A DNA stretch of 64,000 bases from assembly GCA_026709025.1 (NCBI GenBank), contig JAPOTT010000029.1, forward strand, positions 22,231 to 86,230. Direction: 5' to 3'. The notes below the pieces were generated by a model, which was given only the letters and a program-made list of their open reading frames with translations, was not told the DNA's origin and made no database searches. The translations under genes and the position numbers were made by a program. This DNA is from a bacterium (GTDB lineage: Bacteria; Actinomycetota; Acidimicrobiia; Acidimicrobiales; Bin134). Shown here piece after piece: positions 38,976-48,561 of this stretch. Numbering within the stretch: position 1 is the stretch's first letter; every line of letters starts with the position of its first letter.

Positions 38976-40760
38976 ATGCAACTCTCTCAGATTCGCAACA
39001 CATCCATAATCGCTCACATCGACCACGGTAAGTCCACTTTGGCCGACCGCATGTTGGAGATATGTGGCGCGGTAGACCCGCGCGAGATGCGCGCCCAGTT
39101 TTTAGACTCCATGGATTTAGAGCGAGAACGGGGTATCACCATCAAACTCCAGAGCGTGCGCCTAGACCATAAGGGCCATGTGATAAACCTGATTGATACC
39201 CCCGGGCACGTGGACTTTGGTTACGAGGTGAGCCGCTCTTTGGCTGCGTGCGAGTCGGTGATTTTGTTGGTGGATGCAGCTCAAGGCATCGAAGCTCAAA
39301 CGCTGGCCAACTGCTACCTAGCCCTAGAGAACGACCTAGAGGTGGTTGTTGCCCTCAACAAGATTGACTTACCTGCCGCTGAACCCGAGCGCCGCGCCCA
39401 AGAAGTGGAGTCGGTGCTAGGCATTGCGGCCAAAGACGTGTTGCACATCAGCGCCAAAACCGGTAGCGGTGTGGCTGAGTTGCTAGATGCGGTGGTAGAG
39501 CGCACTCCTGCCCCTACAGGCAGCGCCACCGAGCCGCTTCAGGCACTGATTTTTGACTCCCACTTCGATCAGTACCGGGGTGTGGTGAGTTCGGTTCGGG
39601 TGATGAACGGCCGTTTGCAGTCGGGCGACAAGATCCGCTTCATGCAAGCTCGTAGCGAGCGTGAAGCCGACGAGGTAGGAGTGTGGAGCCCTTCTCCTAC
39701 CCCTGTGCAAGAACTTGGCCCAGGCGAGGTGGGGTATCTTATCGCTGGCATGAAAAACGTAGCCGAGGCCCGCTCTGGTGAAACCGTCACCACAGCCCGC
39801 AACGGCGCTACAGAGCCTTTAGCTGGTTATCAAGAACCCAAGTCAATGGTGTTTTGTGGTTTGTATCCCATAGATGGCGATGAGTTTGCGGCCTTGCGCG
39901 ATGCCCTGGAACGTCTGCGTGTGAGCGACTCCAGCTTCAATTATCAGCCCGAATCTTCTGGGGCGTTGGGTTTTGGTTTTCGTTGCGGGTTTTTGGGGCT
40001 GCTGCACATGGAGATCGTGCGCGAGCGCTTGGAGCGCGAGTTTGGCGTGAGCTTGATTGCTACTGTTCCCTCAGTGGCCTATCTAGTGGAGTTGTCCAAC
40101 GGCGATGAGGTGGAGGTGGACAACCCCTCGGCTATGCCTGTAGCAGGTGAGGTGCAAGCTATCCGTGAGCCCATGTTGTCTACCACAATTATTGCCCCTT
40201 CTGCCTACACCGGCACCCTCATGGAGTTGTGTCAAGCCCGCCGGGGGGAGATGCAGAAGATGGAGTACCTCTCACCAGAGCGGGTGGAGTTGGGCTACAG
40301 GCTGCCTTTAGCAGAGGTGGTGGTGGACTTTTTCGATCAGCTCAAGAGTCGCACTCAGGGTTACGCCAGCTTAGATTACGAACCCGATGGCTACGCTACC
40401 TCCGACTTAACCAAGGTGGACATACTGTTGCAGCATGAGCCAGTAGATGCCTTTAGCTCCATCGTGCATCGCACACAGGCTTATTCTTATGGTCGCCGGA
40501 TGACAACCAAGCTGAAAGAGCTAATCCCTCGCCAGCAGTTTGATGTGCCGATACAAGCAGCCATTGGCGGCAAGATAATCGCTCGTGAAACGGTGAAGGC
40601 ATACCGTAAAGATGTCACAGCCAAACTCTATGGTGGCGATATAACCCGCAAGCGCAAGCTGCTAGAGAACCAGAAGGCAGGCAAGAAGAAGATGAAGGCC
40701 ATCGGCAGGGTAGACGTGCCCCAAGAAGCTTTCATTTCCGCCCTTCGCTTAGAGGACTAG
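38976..40760 (+). CDS. lepA: Elongation factor 4
   Basis: '[22 protein letters not shown]', '[21 protein letters not shown]', '[26 protein letters not shown]'. Confidence 0.97.
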   Translation: MQLSQIRNTSIIAHIDHGKSTLADRMLEICGAVDPREMRAQFLDSMDLERERGITIKLQSVRLDHKGHVINLIDTPGHVDFGYEVSRSLAACESVILLVDAAQGIEAQTLANCYLALENDLEVVVALNKIDLPAAEPERRAQEVESVLGIAAKDVLHISAKTGSGVAELLDAVVERTPAPTGSATEPLQALIFDSHFDQYRGVVSSVRVMNGRLQSGDKIRFMQARSEREADEVGVWSPSPTPVQELGPGEVGYLIAGMKNVAEARSGETVTTARNGATEPLAGYQEPKSMVFCGLYPIDGDEFAALRDALERLRVSDSSFNYQPESSGALGFGFRCGFLGLLHMEIVRERLEREFGVSLIATVPSVAYLVELSNGDEVEVDNPSAMPVAGEVQAIREPMLSTTIIAPSAYTGTLMELCQARRGEMQKMEYLSPERVELGYRLPLAEVVVDFFDQLKSRTQGYASLDYEPDGYATSDLTKVDILLQHEPVDAFSSIVHRTQAYSYGRRMTTKLKELIPRQQFDVPIQAAIGGKIIARETVKAYRKDVTAKLYGGDITRKRKLLENQKAGKKKMKAIGRVDVPQEAFISALRLED

Positions 40761-40797
40761 AATGGCTCACATGATGAGCACTCCAGAGCACTAGACG

Positions 40798-41841
40798 ATG
40801 AGCACTCCGGACGAGATCAACGCTCAAGCTGAAACGCTATCGGCGCGCAAAGCCGCCGTGTTACGGGCTGTTGTGGAAGGCTACATATCCACCACTCAAC
40901 CCGTGGGTTCCACCCATGTTTCAGAGACGGCCGATCTTCAAGTGTCGCCCGCCACCGTTCGCAACGAGATGTTGGCCTTAGAGCAAGCTGGTTACCTGCA
41001 TCAACCCCATACCAGCGCTGGTCGGATACCTACAGAAAAGGGCTATCGCCATTTCGTGGATTCCCTGAAGCAGGCTGGCATGGATGTAGGTGCCAAATTG
41101 GGCCGTAGTGAACGCAAGCAAGTATCTGAGTTCTTTCATGACTCTTGCAATGAACTTGAGCAGATGCTGGCCGATACAAGTGCCTTGTTGGCCGACCTCA
41201 CCGCTTATGCCGCTTTGGTGGTGGCACCTGAACACTCCAGCACGCAGATTCATTCGGTTAGCTTGGTGGATCTCTCTGAGCGGTTGGTTTTGGCGTTGGT
41301 GGTTTACGACAACGGTTCGGTAGATAAGCGCACCATTGAGATGGATAATCCCCCCGATTCGGTGGAATTGGCTGCTGCTGCTAAAGCCCTCACCGATGTG
41401 CTAGCTGGCCGCTGTGTAACCGAACTGCGTCAATGCATTAGAGATTTTAGGCTCACTCCGCTGGCAAACAGGGTGTTGGGCTCTTTGGCCGATCTGGTAG
41501 ACGCGGAAGATCAGGTGTACGTGGGAGGTACCGCTAGGGTGGCCAGCTTGTTTGATGCTACAGATACTGTGCGGTCGGTTTTGGGAATATTGGAAAAGCA
41601 GTTGGTGGTTGTGACTTTGGTGCGAGACATTCTAGATCGTGGCCTTACTGTGGCCATCGGCACCGAAACCGGCGTGGCACCACTGGCCGAATGCTCCCTG
41701 ATAGTTGCACCTTATGAGGTAGACGGTCAGCCGGTAGGCTCTATTGGGGTCTTAGGCCCTACTCGTATGAACTACCCCCAAGCCTTGGCTGCGGTGGCAG
41801 TGGTTAGCCAAAAGCTTGGCGATCGTCTGTCTTCGCCCTAA
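40798..41841 (+). CDS. hrcA: Heat-inducible transcription repressor HrcA
   Basis: 'RKAAVLRAVVEGYISTTQPVGS', 'VSPATVRNEMLALEQAGYLHQPHTSAGRIPTEKGYRHFVD'. Confidence 0.95.
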   Translation: MSTPDEINAQAETLSARKAAVLRAVVEGYISTTQPVGSTHVSETADLQVSPATVRNEMLALEQAGYLHQPHTSAGRIPTEKGYRHFVDSLKQAGMDVGAKLGRSERKQVSEFFHDSCNELEQMLADTSALLADLTAYAALVVAPEHSSTQIHSVSLVDLSERLVLALVVYDNGSVDKRTIEMDNPPDSVELAAAAKALTDVLAGRCVTELRQCIRDFRLTPLANRVLGSLADLVDAEDQVYVGGTARVASLFDATDTVRSVLGILEKQLVVVTLVRDILDRGLTVAIGTETGVAPLAECSLIVAPYEVDGQPVGSIGVLGPTRMNYPQALAAVAVVSQKLGDRLSSP

Positions 41842-41892
41842 ACCCAACACACACCACGAAACCATCTTCCAACCTATGCTTGAACACAACTA

Positions 41893-43050
41893 ATGGCCAC
41901 AGATTTCTATGAGTTGCTGGGCGTAAGCCGAGATTGCTCAGCAGACGACCTTAAAAAGGCTTTTCGCAAGCTAGCCCGCCAATACCATCCCGACGCTAAC
42001 CCCAATAATGCGGAAGCCGAGGCCCGCTTTAAGGAGATCGCGTTGGCCTATGAAACCCTCAGCGATCCACAAAAGCGAGCCCATTACGATCGTTTTGGCA
42101 GCGCCCCGGGTACCGCAGGTGGCGGTGGCGGTGATCCTTTTGAGGGCATGAATTTGGGCGACATCTTTGATGCTTTTTTTGGTGGCAACAGTCCGTTTGG
42201 GGGAAGTCCGTTTGGCACCTCTAGCGCACGGGGCAGGTCTGGCCCACAGCGCGGAGCCGATATTGAGGCGGTGGTTACCTTAGATTTTGCCGAGGCTGTG
42301 CTGGGCACCGATACCGAGGTGAGCGTGCGTACTGCTGTGAAGTGCGAAGCTTGTGAGGGGCTTGGCACAGCCGAGGGCACAGCACCGATTACCTGTTCGG
42401 CTTGCGGTGGACACGGTCAGATACAGCGGGTACGTCAGTCCATATTGGGTCAAATGGTTACTAGCACCGTATGTGATGTGTGTTCAGGTTCTGGTAAGAT
42501 GATCCCCAATCCCTGCCGTGAGTGTCGTGGCGATGGGCGTATCGTCACAGATGGTGACTACACCATAACCGTGCCTGCTGGAGTAAACCATGGCTCTACT
42601 TTGCGGGTTGGTGGCCGGGGGGCAGCAGGCCCTAGGGGAGGGCCCAACGGTGATCTGTATGCACACATTGAGGTTAGACCTCACCCCCGTTTTGAACGCG
42701 AGGGTGATCACTTGCTAGGTGATCTGTCGCTCACAATGACCCAAGCTGCTCTTGGGCTTGTTGTGAAGTACGAAACTTTGGAAGGCATCGAAGAACTAAA
42801 TGTGCCAGCAGGCACCCAAAGCGGTGATGTGTTTCGACTCAAAGCACAGGGCGTGCCTCGTTTACAGGGCCGTGGTCGTGGTGATTTGCTGGTGCAAGCA
42901 GTGGTGGAAACCCCTATGGGCTTAAGCGATGAGCAGATGGATCTGCTGCGACAGCTTGCTGAGCTACGCGGCGAAGATATAGCTCCAGCTTCTAGCAAGC
43001 GTCGCAGGCAGGCTCGGCGGAAGCGAAATCGTGAAGCCCAGCGGCAGTGA
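41893..43050 (+). CDS. dnaJ: Chaperone DnaJ
   Basis: J domain with 'HPDANP', four CxxCxGxG-type zinc motifs. Confidence 0.96.
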   Translation: MATDFYELLGVSRDCSADDLKKAFRKLARQYHPDANPNNAEAEARFKEIALAYETLSDPQKRAHYDRFGSAPGTAGGGGGDPFEGMNLGDIFDAFFGGNSPFGGSPFGTSSARGRSGPQRGADIEAVVTLDFAEAVLGTDTEVSVRTAVKCEACEGLGTAEGTAPITCSACGGHGQIQRVRQSILGQMVTSTVCDVCSGSGKMIPNPCRECRGDGRIVTDGDYTITVPAGVNHGSTLRVGGRGAAGPRGGPNGDLYAHIEVRPHPRFEREGDHLLGDLSLTMTQAALGLVVKYETLEGIEELNVPAGTQSGDVFRLKAQGVPRLQGRGRGDLLVQAVVETPMGLSDEQMDLLRQLAELRGEDIAPASSKRRRQARRKRNREAQRQ

Positions 43051-43753
43051 CGGTCCTCACGTTTTTGTTGACGACCTAGATCTCCTAGAGCTGCGGGCGA
43101 GCGACTGGGCACATCTCACTGGTTCTTTGCGGCTGCGTGCAGGAGATCGTTTTACCGCTTCAGATGGGCGGGGTTCTTGGCGGGTTTGTCGTGTTGGGCG
43201 CGGTGGCGATCTCGTTGTGGAGCCTGACGGTGAGGTTATTTTCGTGGAAGCTCCTCAGCCTCAGCTAAGCGTTGGGTTTGCTCTAATCAAGGGCGGTCGC
43301 CCCGAGTTGATTACTCAAAAGCTCACCGAACTTGGAATAGACCAAATCCTGCCGTTTGTGTCTGAGCGCAGCGTGGTGCGCTGGGCACCAGATCGCCAAG
43401 CTCGCAATATTGAGCGCTTAGGTCGTGTGGCGCGCTCAGCTGCCATGCAAAGTCGTCAAGTACGCCTGCCACAGATCGGATTGCATGCCGATCAGCTAAC
43501 AGAACCGACAGAAGGTTTAGCAGATTTTGCTACCTTAGCTGCTGGGCCTAGCACTGCTTTAGCAGATATCGGGGGCGAACCTATTTCGCTTAGCTTGCCA
43601 CGGGTTTTGGTTGGCCCCGAAGGAGGCTGGTCTGTTGTAGAACGAGCCCAGTTGCCATCGGTATGTCTTGGTGATTCGGTTTTGCGTTCCGAAACAGCAG
43701 CCATAACTGCTGGGGCTTTGTTGGCTGCAGCACGTCACAAAATTATTTTTTAA
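43031..43753 (+). CDS. rsmE: 16S rRNA (uracil-1498-N3)-methyltransferase RsmE
   Basis: '[33 protein letters not shown]', '[34 protein letters not shown]'. Confidence 0.93.
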   Translation: MKPSGSDGPHVFVDDLDLLELRASDWAHLTGSLRLRAGDRFTASDGRGSWRVCRVGRGGDLVVEPDGEVIFVEAPQPQLSVGFALIKGGRPELITQKLTELGIDQILPFVSERSVVRWAPDRQARNIERLGRVARSAAMQSRQVRLPQIGLHADQLTEPTEGLADFATLAAGPSTALADIGGEPISLSLPRVLVGPEGGWSVVERAQLPSVCLGDSVLRSETAAITAGALLAAARHKIIF

Positions 43754-43807
43754 GAACGTGGGAACCTTTTGGGCTGCCTATGTGTCGTAGGGGGAAAAAT
43801 ATGGCAT

Positions 43808-43845
43808 CTTGCTTGCTCATCAGATTCTTCTGGTGAGCAAGCAAG
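43808..43845. terminator. 16-bp stem hairpin downstream of rsmE
   Basis: cttgcttgctcatcag-attctt-ctggtgagcaagcaag (one G-T wobble). Confidence 0.7.
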
Positions 43846-43860
43846 ACACACAAATCCCTC

Positions 43861-43941
43861 CCCCATACGGACGCTGGCTGAACGACTCCCACGTTCAGCC
43901 AGCGTTGCCGCGTTATGGGGCTGGATGCTGGTTTTTTTTTT
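43861..43941. terminator. Large near-palindromic hairpin followed by a T10 run
   Basis: ccccata-cgg-acgctggctgaacg-actccca-cgttcagccagcgt-tg-ccg-cg-ttatgggg (paired as 14 bp + 3 bp + 7 bp), then tttttttttt at 43932-43941. Confidence 0.7.
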
Positions 43942-43976
43942 GTAGAAACCTTTGGCGCACTGCCAATGTGTCACAG

Positions 43977-44666
43977 ATGGCTTTATCCTTGATTGTCGTG
44001 AGCGAACTGTCTTCAGAGGGTGTTGCCCCTACACCGTTTGTGTTTGGTGTGGATATTGATGGGGTTTGCGCGCAGCACACCATGGCTTTTAGGGAGATTG
44101 TGGCGCGTGAGAGGGATATTCCTGCTGAGTCGCTTACCTTGGAGTGCAGTTGGGGGTTTGAGGAGTGGGGGTTTGAAGAGGGTGACTTTGAGAAGTACCA
44201 CCGCCTAGCGGTGGTGGAGCATCGCATGCTGGCTGACATGCCGCCTATGCCTGGGGTTGCTAGGGCTTTGTGGAGGCTTTCGGAGGCTGGGGTTTGGATA
44301 CGCATCATTACCCACCGGCTCTACATAAACTGGGATCACGCCATCGCTGCTGGCGATACTGCTAAGTGGCTAGACAAGGCCAAGATTCCTTATCGCGACT
44401 TGTGTTTTGTAGGGGGCAAGACGGCGGTAGATGCCCACGTCTACATTGAAGATGCCCCGCACAATATCGAGGCTCTCAGGTCTGAGGGTCGAACGGTGAT
44501 CGTGTTTAACCAGCCTTACAACCAGGAGTTGGATCCGCCTCGTGCCAATTCTTGGGATGAGGTAGAAGCCATGGTGTATGAACAGCTAGCTGTTCACCAA
44601 GGTGCAGTGCAGCATCAGCTCCCCACCTTCGACCCCAGCACCGACCGCCTCGGCAGCCGGAACTGA
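43977..44666 (+). CDS. 5'-nucleotidase (NT5C-like) / HAD-superfamily protein (start uncertain)
   Basis: 'FVFGVDIDGVCAQHTMAFREIV', 'WIRIITHRLYINWDHAIAAGDTAKWLDKAKIPYRDLCFVGGKTAVDAHVYIEDAPHNIEAL'. Confidence 0.75.
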   Translation: MALSLIVVSELSSEGVAPTPFVFGVDIDGVCAQHTMAFREIVARERDIPAESLTLECSWGFEEWGFEEGDFEKYHRLAVVEHRMLADMPPMPGVARALWRLSEAGVWIRIITHRLYINWDHAIAAGDTAKWLDKAKIPYRDLCFVGGKTAVDAHVYIEDAPHNIEALRSEGRTVIVFNQPYNQELDPPRANSWDEVEAMVYEQLAVHQGAVQHQLPTFDPSTDRLGSRN

Positions 44667-44681
44667 AGTGGCTTCGGAATC

Positions 44682-44918
44682 TTAAGCCGAGCGCCGGCGG
44701 CAGATTTTTGAGATCGTCTGCGGCGAAGCTTCCGCTACTGCAGCGATGTCCCGAAGGGAGGCACCGTTTGCATGAGCTAGACGTACCGCCGTCTCCCACT
44801 GTTTGCTGATTTCTTTGCGTTCTTGGGTAGCTTGCTCCACAACTCGGAGCGCAGCACCCTGAGCACTGATCGAGACCTCGATCTCGTCAAGATCCCAACG
44901 TGAAACGGTTCTGCTCAT
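44682..44918 (-). CDS. Small HTH protein of unknown function
   Basis: 'AVRLAHANGASLRDIAAVAEASPQTISKICRR' HTH-like C-terminus. Confidence 0.6.
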   Translation of the reverse strand: MSRTVSRWDLDEIEVSISAQGAALRVVEQATQERKEISKQWETAVRLAHANGASLRDIAAVAEASPQTISKICRRRSA

Positions 44919-45079
44919 TCTGCCTCCCTGATCGCTCGGAGTATTTTGGCTATGACTTCTCGGATGAGGACTGCGGCCACTAGTTGATCGCTGCGGCGTT
45001 CGAGAATCTCAGCAACGACGCCAAGCGCTTCGAGCGTGTGAGCGAGTTCGGCCTCGTCGAGTTCTAGGGTGATCCGCAC
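44915..45079 (-). CDS. Small 54-aa protein (GTG start), coupled to downstream HTH gene
   Basis: VRITLELDEAELAHTLEALGVVAEILERRSDQLVAAVLIREVIAKILRAIREAE*; stop overlaps next ATG; not in ORF track. Confidence 0.6.
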   Translation of the reverse strand: MRITLELDEAELAHTLEALGVVAEILERRSDQLVAAVLIREVIAKILRAIREAE

Positions 45080-45102
45080 AGCACAAGTCTACCCTATAGA
45101 CG

Positions 45103-45125
45103 GTTTGTCTAATATTTAGACAAAC
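45103..45125. promoter_or_regulatory. 23-bp perfect palindromic operator candidate
   Basis: gtttgtctaa-tat-ttagacaaac, 10-bp perfect arms, upstream of the 54-aa/HTH gene pair. Confidence 0.65.
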
Positions 45126-45263
45126 TAACCGGAGGGGTGGCAGCGAGAGAAGGCAAGTGCTGTGCGAGCTGACGAAGTGAGGCAAAAAGGGGGTTGCGGT
45201 TGGTTGTTTGGTGTGGTACGGTGTTTCTGCCCACTCGGGGACATTGGGTGAGTCCTCCTCTTA

Positions 45264-45719
45264 TTGCTATTACATCTGAGGAGGTTGACAATGGCAACGA
45301 GTGAACCTATTGGTGACAGACGGCGTTTGGCGCTGATGTTGCGTTTGAACGAAGTTTTGGGAGAAGAGGAGGCTTCAACCATCATGGAGAGCCTGCCTCC
45401 CACTATTTGGCAGAACATTGCCACTAAGGATGATCTGAATGATCTTGCGGATCGTCTTTGCGCTCAATTTGACAGTAAGTTTGCGAAGGTTGATGCTGAG
45501 TTCGCGAAGGTTGATGGCGAGTTCGCGAAGGTTAATGCGAAGGTTGATGGCGGGTTCGCGAAGGTTGATGCTGAGTTTGCGTTGATCCGCGGGGAGATGG
45601 AAAAGAACAAGGGCGAGATAATGCAGATGATGGCTAGCCAAACTCGCACAATCATTTTGGCGTTGACGGGGTTTGCTGTGACGATTTGGATTTCTTTGCT
45701 AGTGGTGGGCATCACCTAA
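45264..45719 (+). CDS. Heptad-repeat coiled-coil protein with C-terminal TM helix (start probably 45291)
   Basis: FAKVDAEFAKVDGEFAKVNAKVDGGFAKVDAEFALIRGE repeats, then TIILALTGFAVTIWISLLVVGIT. Confidence 0.7.
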   Translation: MLLHLRRLTMATSEPIGDRRRLALMLRLNEVLGEEEASTIMESLPPTIWQNIATKDDLNDLADRLCAQFDSKFAKVDAEFAKVDGEFAKVNAKVDGGFAKVDAEFALIRGEMEKNKGEIMQMMASQTRTIILALTGFAVTIWISLLVVGIT

Positions 45720-45957
45720 CCGCGTTATTGGCTTATACCTTCCACTGTCCGTACGCGACACAGCTGACCCGCGGTCAGTCATAGCTCGGCCATAGAATAC
45801 GAACACAACCACAACCCAACACCACAAAACCAACCCCTCCACAAAAAGGGGGCACCTCAGAAGGTAACGCTAAGTACAGCGTGTGCTTGTGCCTGGCTGC
45901 CATAAGTTGAGCAATTCGTAAAGCAAAATGTGCATAATTATCTGCTAACGTGATGGT

Positions 45958-46916
45958 ATGTCTGACGCGGTGCTGACAGCCCCTCCCGTAGACATCGAAG
46001 CACTGTCGATCTCGTTGCGATGGCCTAATACAAAAGTTTCTTGCCCGCACTGCGGCGAATCCCGCGTCTCGCAACAGTCGGCAGGTGCTCGCCGCTGCTG
46101 GCGCTGCAAGCAGTGCCGCCGTAGTTTTACGGTCACCACCGGCACCAAACTCCATGCGTCAAAGCTCACGCTGAACGACTGGTGGAACGCCGCTCATACA
46201 GAAGACGACAGCGCAGCCAGCATGGCAGCGCTACTAGGGACAAGCCGAGTCACCGCCAGACGGGTGAGCCGCATTGTGCGGTCTTGTGGGCTGCCTGTAG
46301 GCGAGCGGCGATTCGCTGCCCTTCTACAGAAGAGCGACCCTTATCAAGAGACGACTAAGCCGTGGCTGCAGTGGTCAGAGGCGCAACGTCGAGTCTTCAC
46401 AGCGGTGCGTAGCTACATCGGGGGGGGGGGGCAGCGCTCTGGGCGATATCGGAAGCGGCCGACGTATCGGAGGGCCACGCTCGCCGATGCTTAGACCGCC
46501 TCAAGACTGAAGGGTTTGTGAAACACACGCAGAAGAAGAATCTGTGGGGTTACGGCTTCGTGCAAGTAAAGGTTTGGGAACTAGAACTCAACGAGCAAAC
46601 GATCCACGCCATGATGCATCTCCCGTATAAGCCACTGCCGCCCCCGCAGGAGGTGCCTACCGCTGTGCCTCCCGTCTTCTGGTCGGTGTTTTGGTCTGGT
46701 TCTTCAGCGGACACGCTACGGCTCCCTGAAGACGGTACTCAGATCGCAGAAGCGATGTTGAGCGTCCGTGACCCTTTGGCTCGAATCTGGGCGTTGAATC
46801 ATGTGCCAGTGTCAGCTTTGGAAGAGTTGCGCTCTATGCGCGGTTATGACACAGGCGAGATAGCAGCAACTCTGGATGCTGCTATCAGTAGGCGGAGCCG
46901 TGCCTGCAATCGATAG
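45958..46916 (+). CDS. Split gene: IS1595-like zinc-ribbon + winged-helix, AbiE-partner-like protein interrupted by G12 tract (ORFs 45958-46494 and 46518-46916)
   Basis: N-part 'SCPHCGESRVSQQSAGARRCWRCKQCRRSFTVTTGTKLHASKLTLNDWW'; after the G-tract a different frame reads GAALWAISEAADVSEGHARRCLDRLKTEGFVKHTQKKNLWGYGF... without stop to 46916. Confidence 0.75.
46420..46431 (+). repeat. Homopolymeric G12 tract inside coding sequence
   Basis: acatcGGGGGGGGGGGGcagcg. Confidence 0.95.
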
Positions 46917-47544
46917 CTACGAAGACGTTCTCTCTTCTAACTTGCGCGAAGTATGGCCGGTGCTGGCAGCCACAGTGCGCCGCTTGAAAGGATCGCTAGT
47001 AGGCGGAACCGCTCTAGCAACACAACTGCGCCACCGTCAATCGTTCGATCTCGATTACATGACAACTGTTTCATTCTCTGGCCGAGCTTTGCTTAGGAAA
47101 TTGCAACGGTTTACTAGTTTGCCGTGCGAAAGCACGGTCGCTGAAACAGATTATCTGGAGGTCAATGTGAACGACGTTGCTGTTCAAATCTTTAGCGTTC
47201 TGAGCCGGGGTACAAATCCAGGCCATGTGAAACAGTTAGCTGCACCGACACTGATCGACGGCCTCTCTGTGGCCTCTCTGCCCGATCTATTGGCTATGAA
47301 ACTCGATGTCATCATGTACCGCCCGAAACTGCGCGACTATATCGACATTGCCGCCATAGATCGCTCAACCATCTTAACCATTGAGGACGGTCTCTCCTTG
47401 CACGCTGAACGATACGGCGTGGATATATACGGTCATGATACTCGACAGATCATCCGCCTACTTGAATCACCCGGCAAGCTACAAGCCGACAGAGTGTTTG
47501 GAACCGAGGCCATCACCGCAGCCAAGCGAAATAGTTGTGACTGA
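46900..47544 (+). CDS. AbiEii-type nucleotidyltransferase toxin
   Basis: 'SLVGGTALATQLRHRQSFDLDYMT' (GG[T]AL...R.S.DLD); GTG start behind aggcgg, overlapping the upstream stop (ORF track start 46876 is the alternative). Confidence 0.8.
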   Translation: MPAIDSYEDVLSSNLREVWPVLAATVRRLKGSLVGGTALATQLRHRQSFDLDYMTTVSFSGRALLRKLQRFTSLPCESTVAETDYLEVNVNDVAVQIFSVLSRGTNPGHVKQLAAPTLIDGLSVASLPDLLAMKLDVIMYRPKLRDYIDIAAIDRSTILTIEDGLSLHAERYGVDIYGHDTRQIIRLLESPGKLQADRVFGTEAITAAKRNSCD

Positions 47545-47731
47545 GCGATGTTCGGATGGTAGGCCACCCAGCATCCTTGAGCTCCCCCCACATAACTGCC
47601 CAGCTTGCACCCTTACTTGCCCCGAACTGAGGGCTCCCGGCTTAGTTCGTATCGGGCTTTGGTAATTATGTCCAGCGAGATAGCGGCACCGATGGCGGTG
47701 ATGTGGTCGGTGAGAGGGCCATTGATGCATT

Positions 47732-47776
47732 TTATCCTTGAAAATCTGTTATTCAAGAAAAGATTTTCAAGGATAA
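47732..47776. terminator. 16-bp perfect inverted repeat between convergent genes
   Basis: ttatccttgaaaatct-gttattcaagaaa-agattttcaaggataa. Confidence 0.65.
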
Positions 47777-47784
47777 TGGTTGTG

Positions 47785-48561
47785 TCAGCGTTGGGTGGCC
47801 AGCCAGGTGGGGAGTTGGCCTATGTTGGATAGTGTTGTGTAGTTGGGGTGTGTGGGAGAGATGTTTGGGTCTATGCGTTGTTCCAAATCCCAGGTGAGGT
47901 GGTAGGGGATGTGTACTGCCCTTCCCCCTAGAGCAACCACAGGGTCAATGTCTGAGCGAATGGAGTTGCCCACCATCACAAACCGGTTTACCGCAATGTT
48001 GTGGCGCTCAAACAGCCGGGCGTAGGTGGCTTCGTCTTTTTCGGCCACAATCTCTATTACATCAAAGTGATCGGCTATTCCCGAGGCTGCGATCTTGGTT
48101 TCTTGGTTCCACAGGTCACCCTTAGTGATAAGCACTAAGCGGTAGCGGGTTTCTAAATCGTGAATGGTGTTGGCTACCCCGTCTAGCAACTCCACCGGGT
48201 GCTGATGCATCTCTTTAGCCCAGCCCACGATGGTATGTATCTCCTCGGCAGTGATCCGGCCCTCGGTTGCCTCGATGGCGGTCTCGATCATCGACAGCAC
48301 GAACCCCTTTATGCCGTAACCGAAAATGGCCACGTTATGGCGTTCTAGGTTGATGAGGCGTTCGTGGAAGTTGACAGCGGGTAGGTAGCGAGCCACCAGG
48401 TCAGCCATTCGCTGTTCGTAATCGGCAAAGATGGTCTCGTTGTGCCACAAGGTGTCATCAGCATCTAGCCCAATAGTGTCGATCATCTGTTTCTCCAATC
48501 GGGTTTGAGGATGCCATAAATCTTTGCTTTGCAGGCCCATAACGATAGGGGTAGTTCTCAC
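47785..48561 (-). CDS. HAD family hydrolase (start may be 48486)
   Basis: '[13 protein letters not shown]', '[13 protein letters not shown]', '[26 protein letters not shown]'. Confidence 0.85.
   Translation of the reverse strand: MRTTPIVMGLQSKDLWHPQTRLEKQMIDTIGLDADDTLWHNETIFADYEQRMADLVARYLPAVNFHERLINLERHNVAIFGYGIKGFVLSMIETAIEATEGRITAEEIHTIVGWAKEMHQHPVELLDGVANTIHDLETRYRLVLITKGDLWNQETKIAASGIADHFDVIEIVAEKDEATYARLFERHNIAVNRFVMVGNSIRSDIDPVVALGGRAVHIPYHLTWDLEQRIDPNISPTHPNYTTLSNIGQLPTWLATQR

Noticed and set aside
40760-40830. Possible CIRCE element upstream of hrcA (gagcactc motifs)
   Set aside because: The motifs are direct repeats; no TTAGCACTC-N9-GAGTGCTAA inverted arrangement seen
43809-43976. 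N-terminal extension of the nucleotidase ORF
   Set aside because: Would translate the two large hairpins; the conserved protein begins near 43977 or later
45958-46494. Complete IS1595 transposase
   Set aside because: Only the zinc-ribbon N-terminus resembles IS1595; no DDE catalytic domain or terminal repeats seen, and the rest pairs with an AbiEii gene
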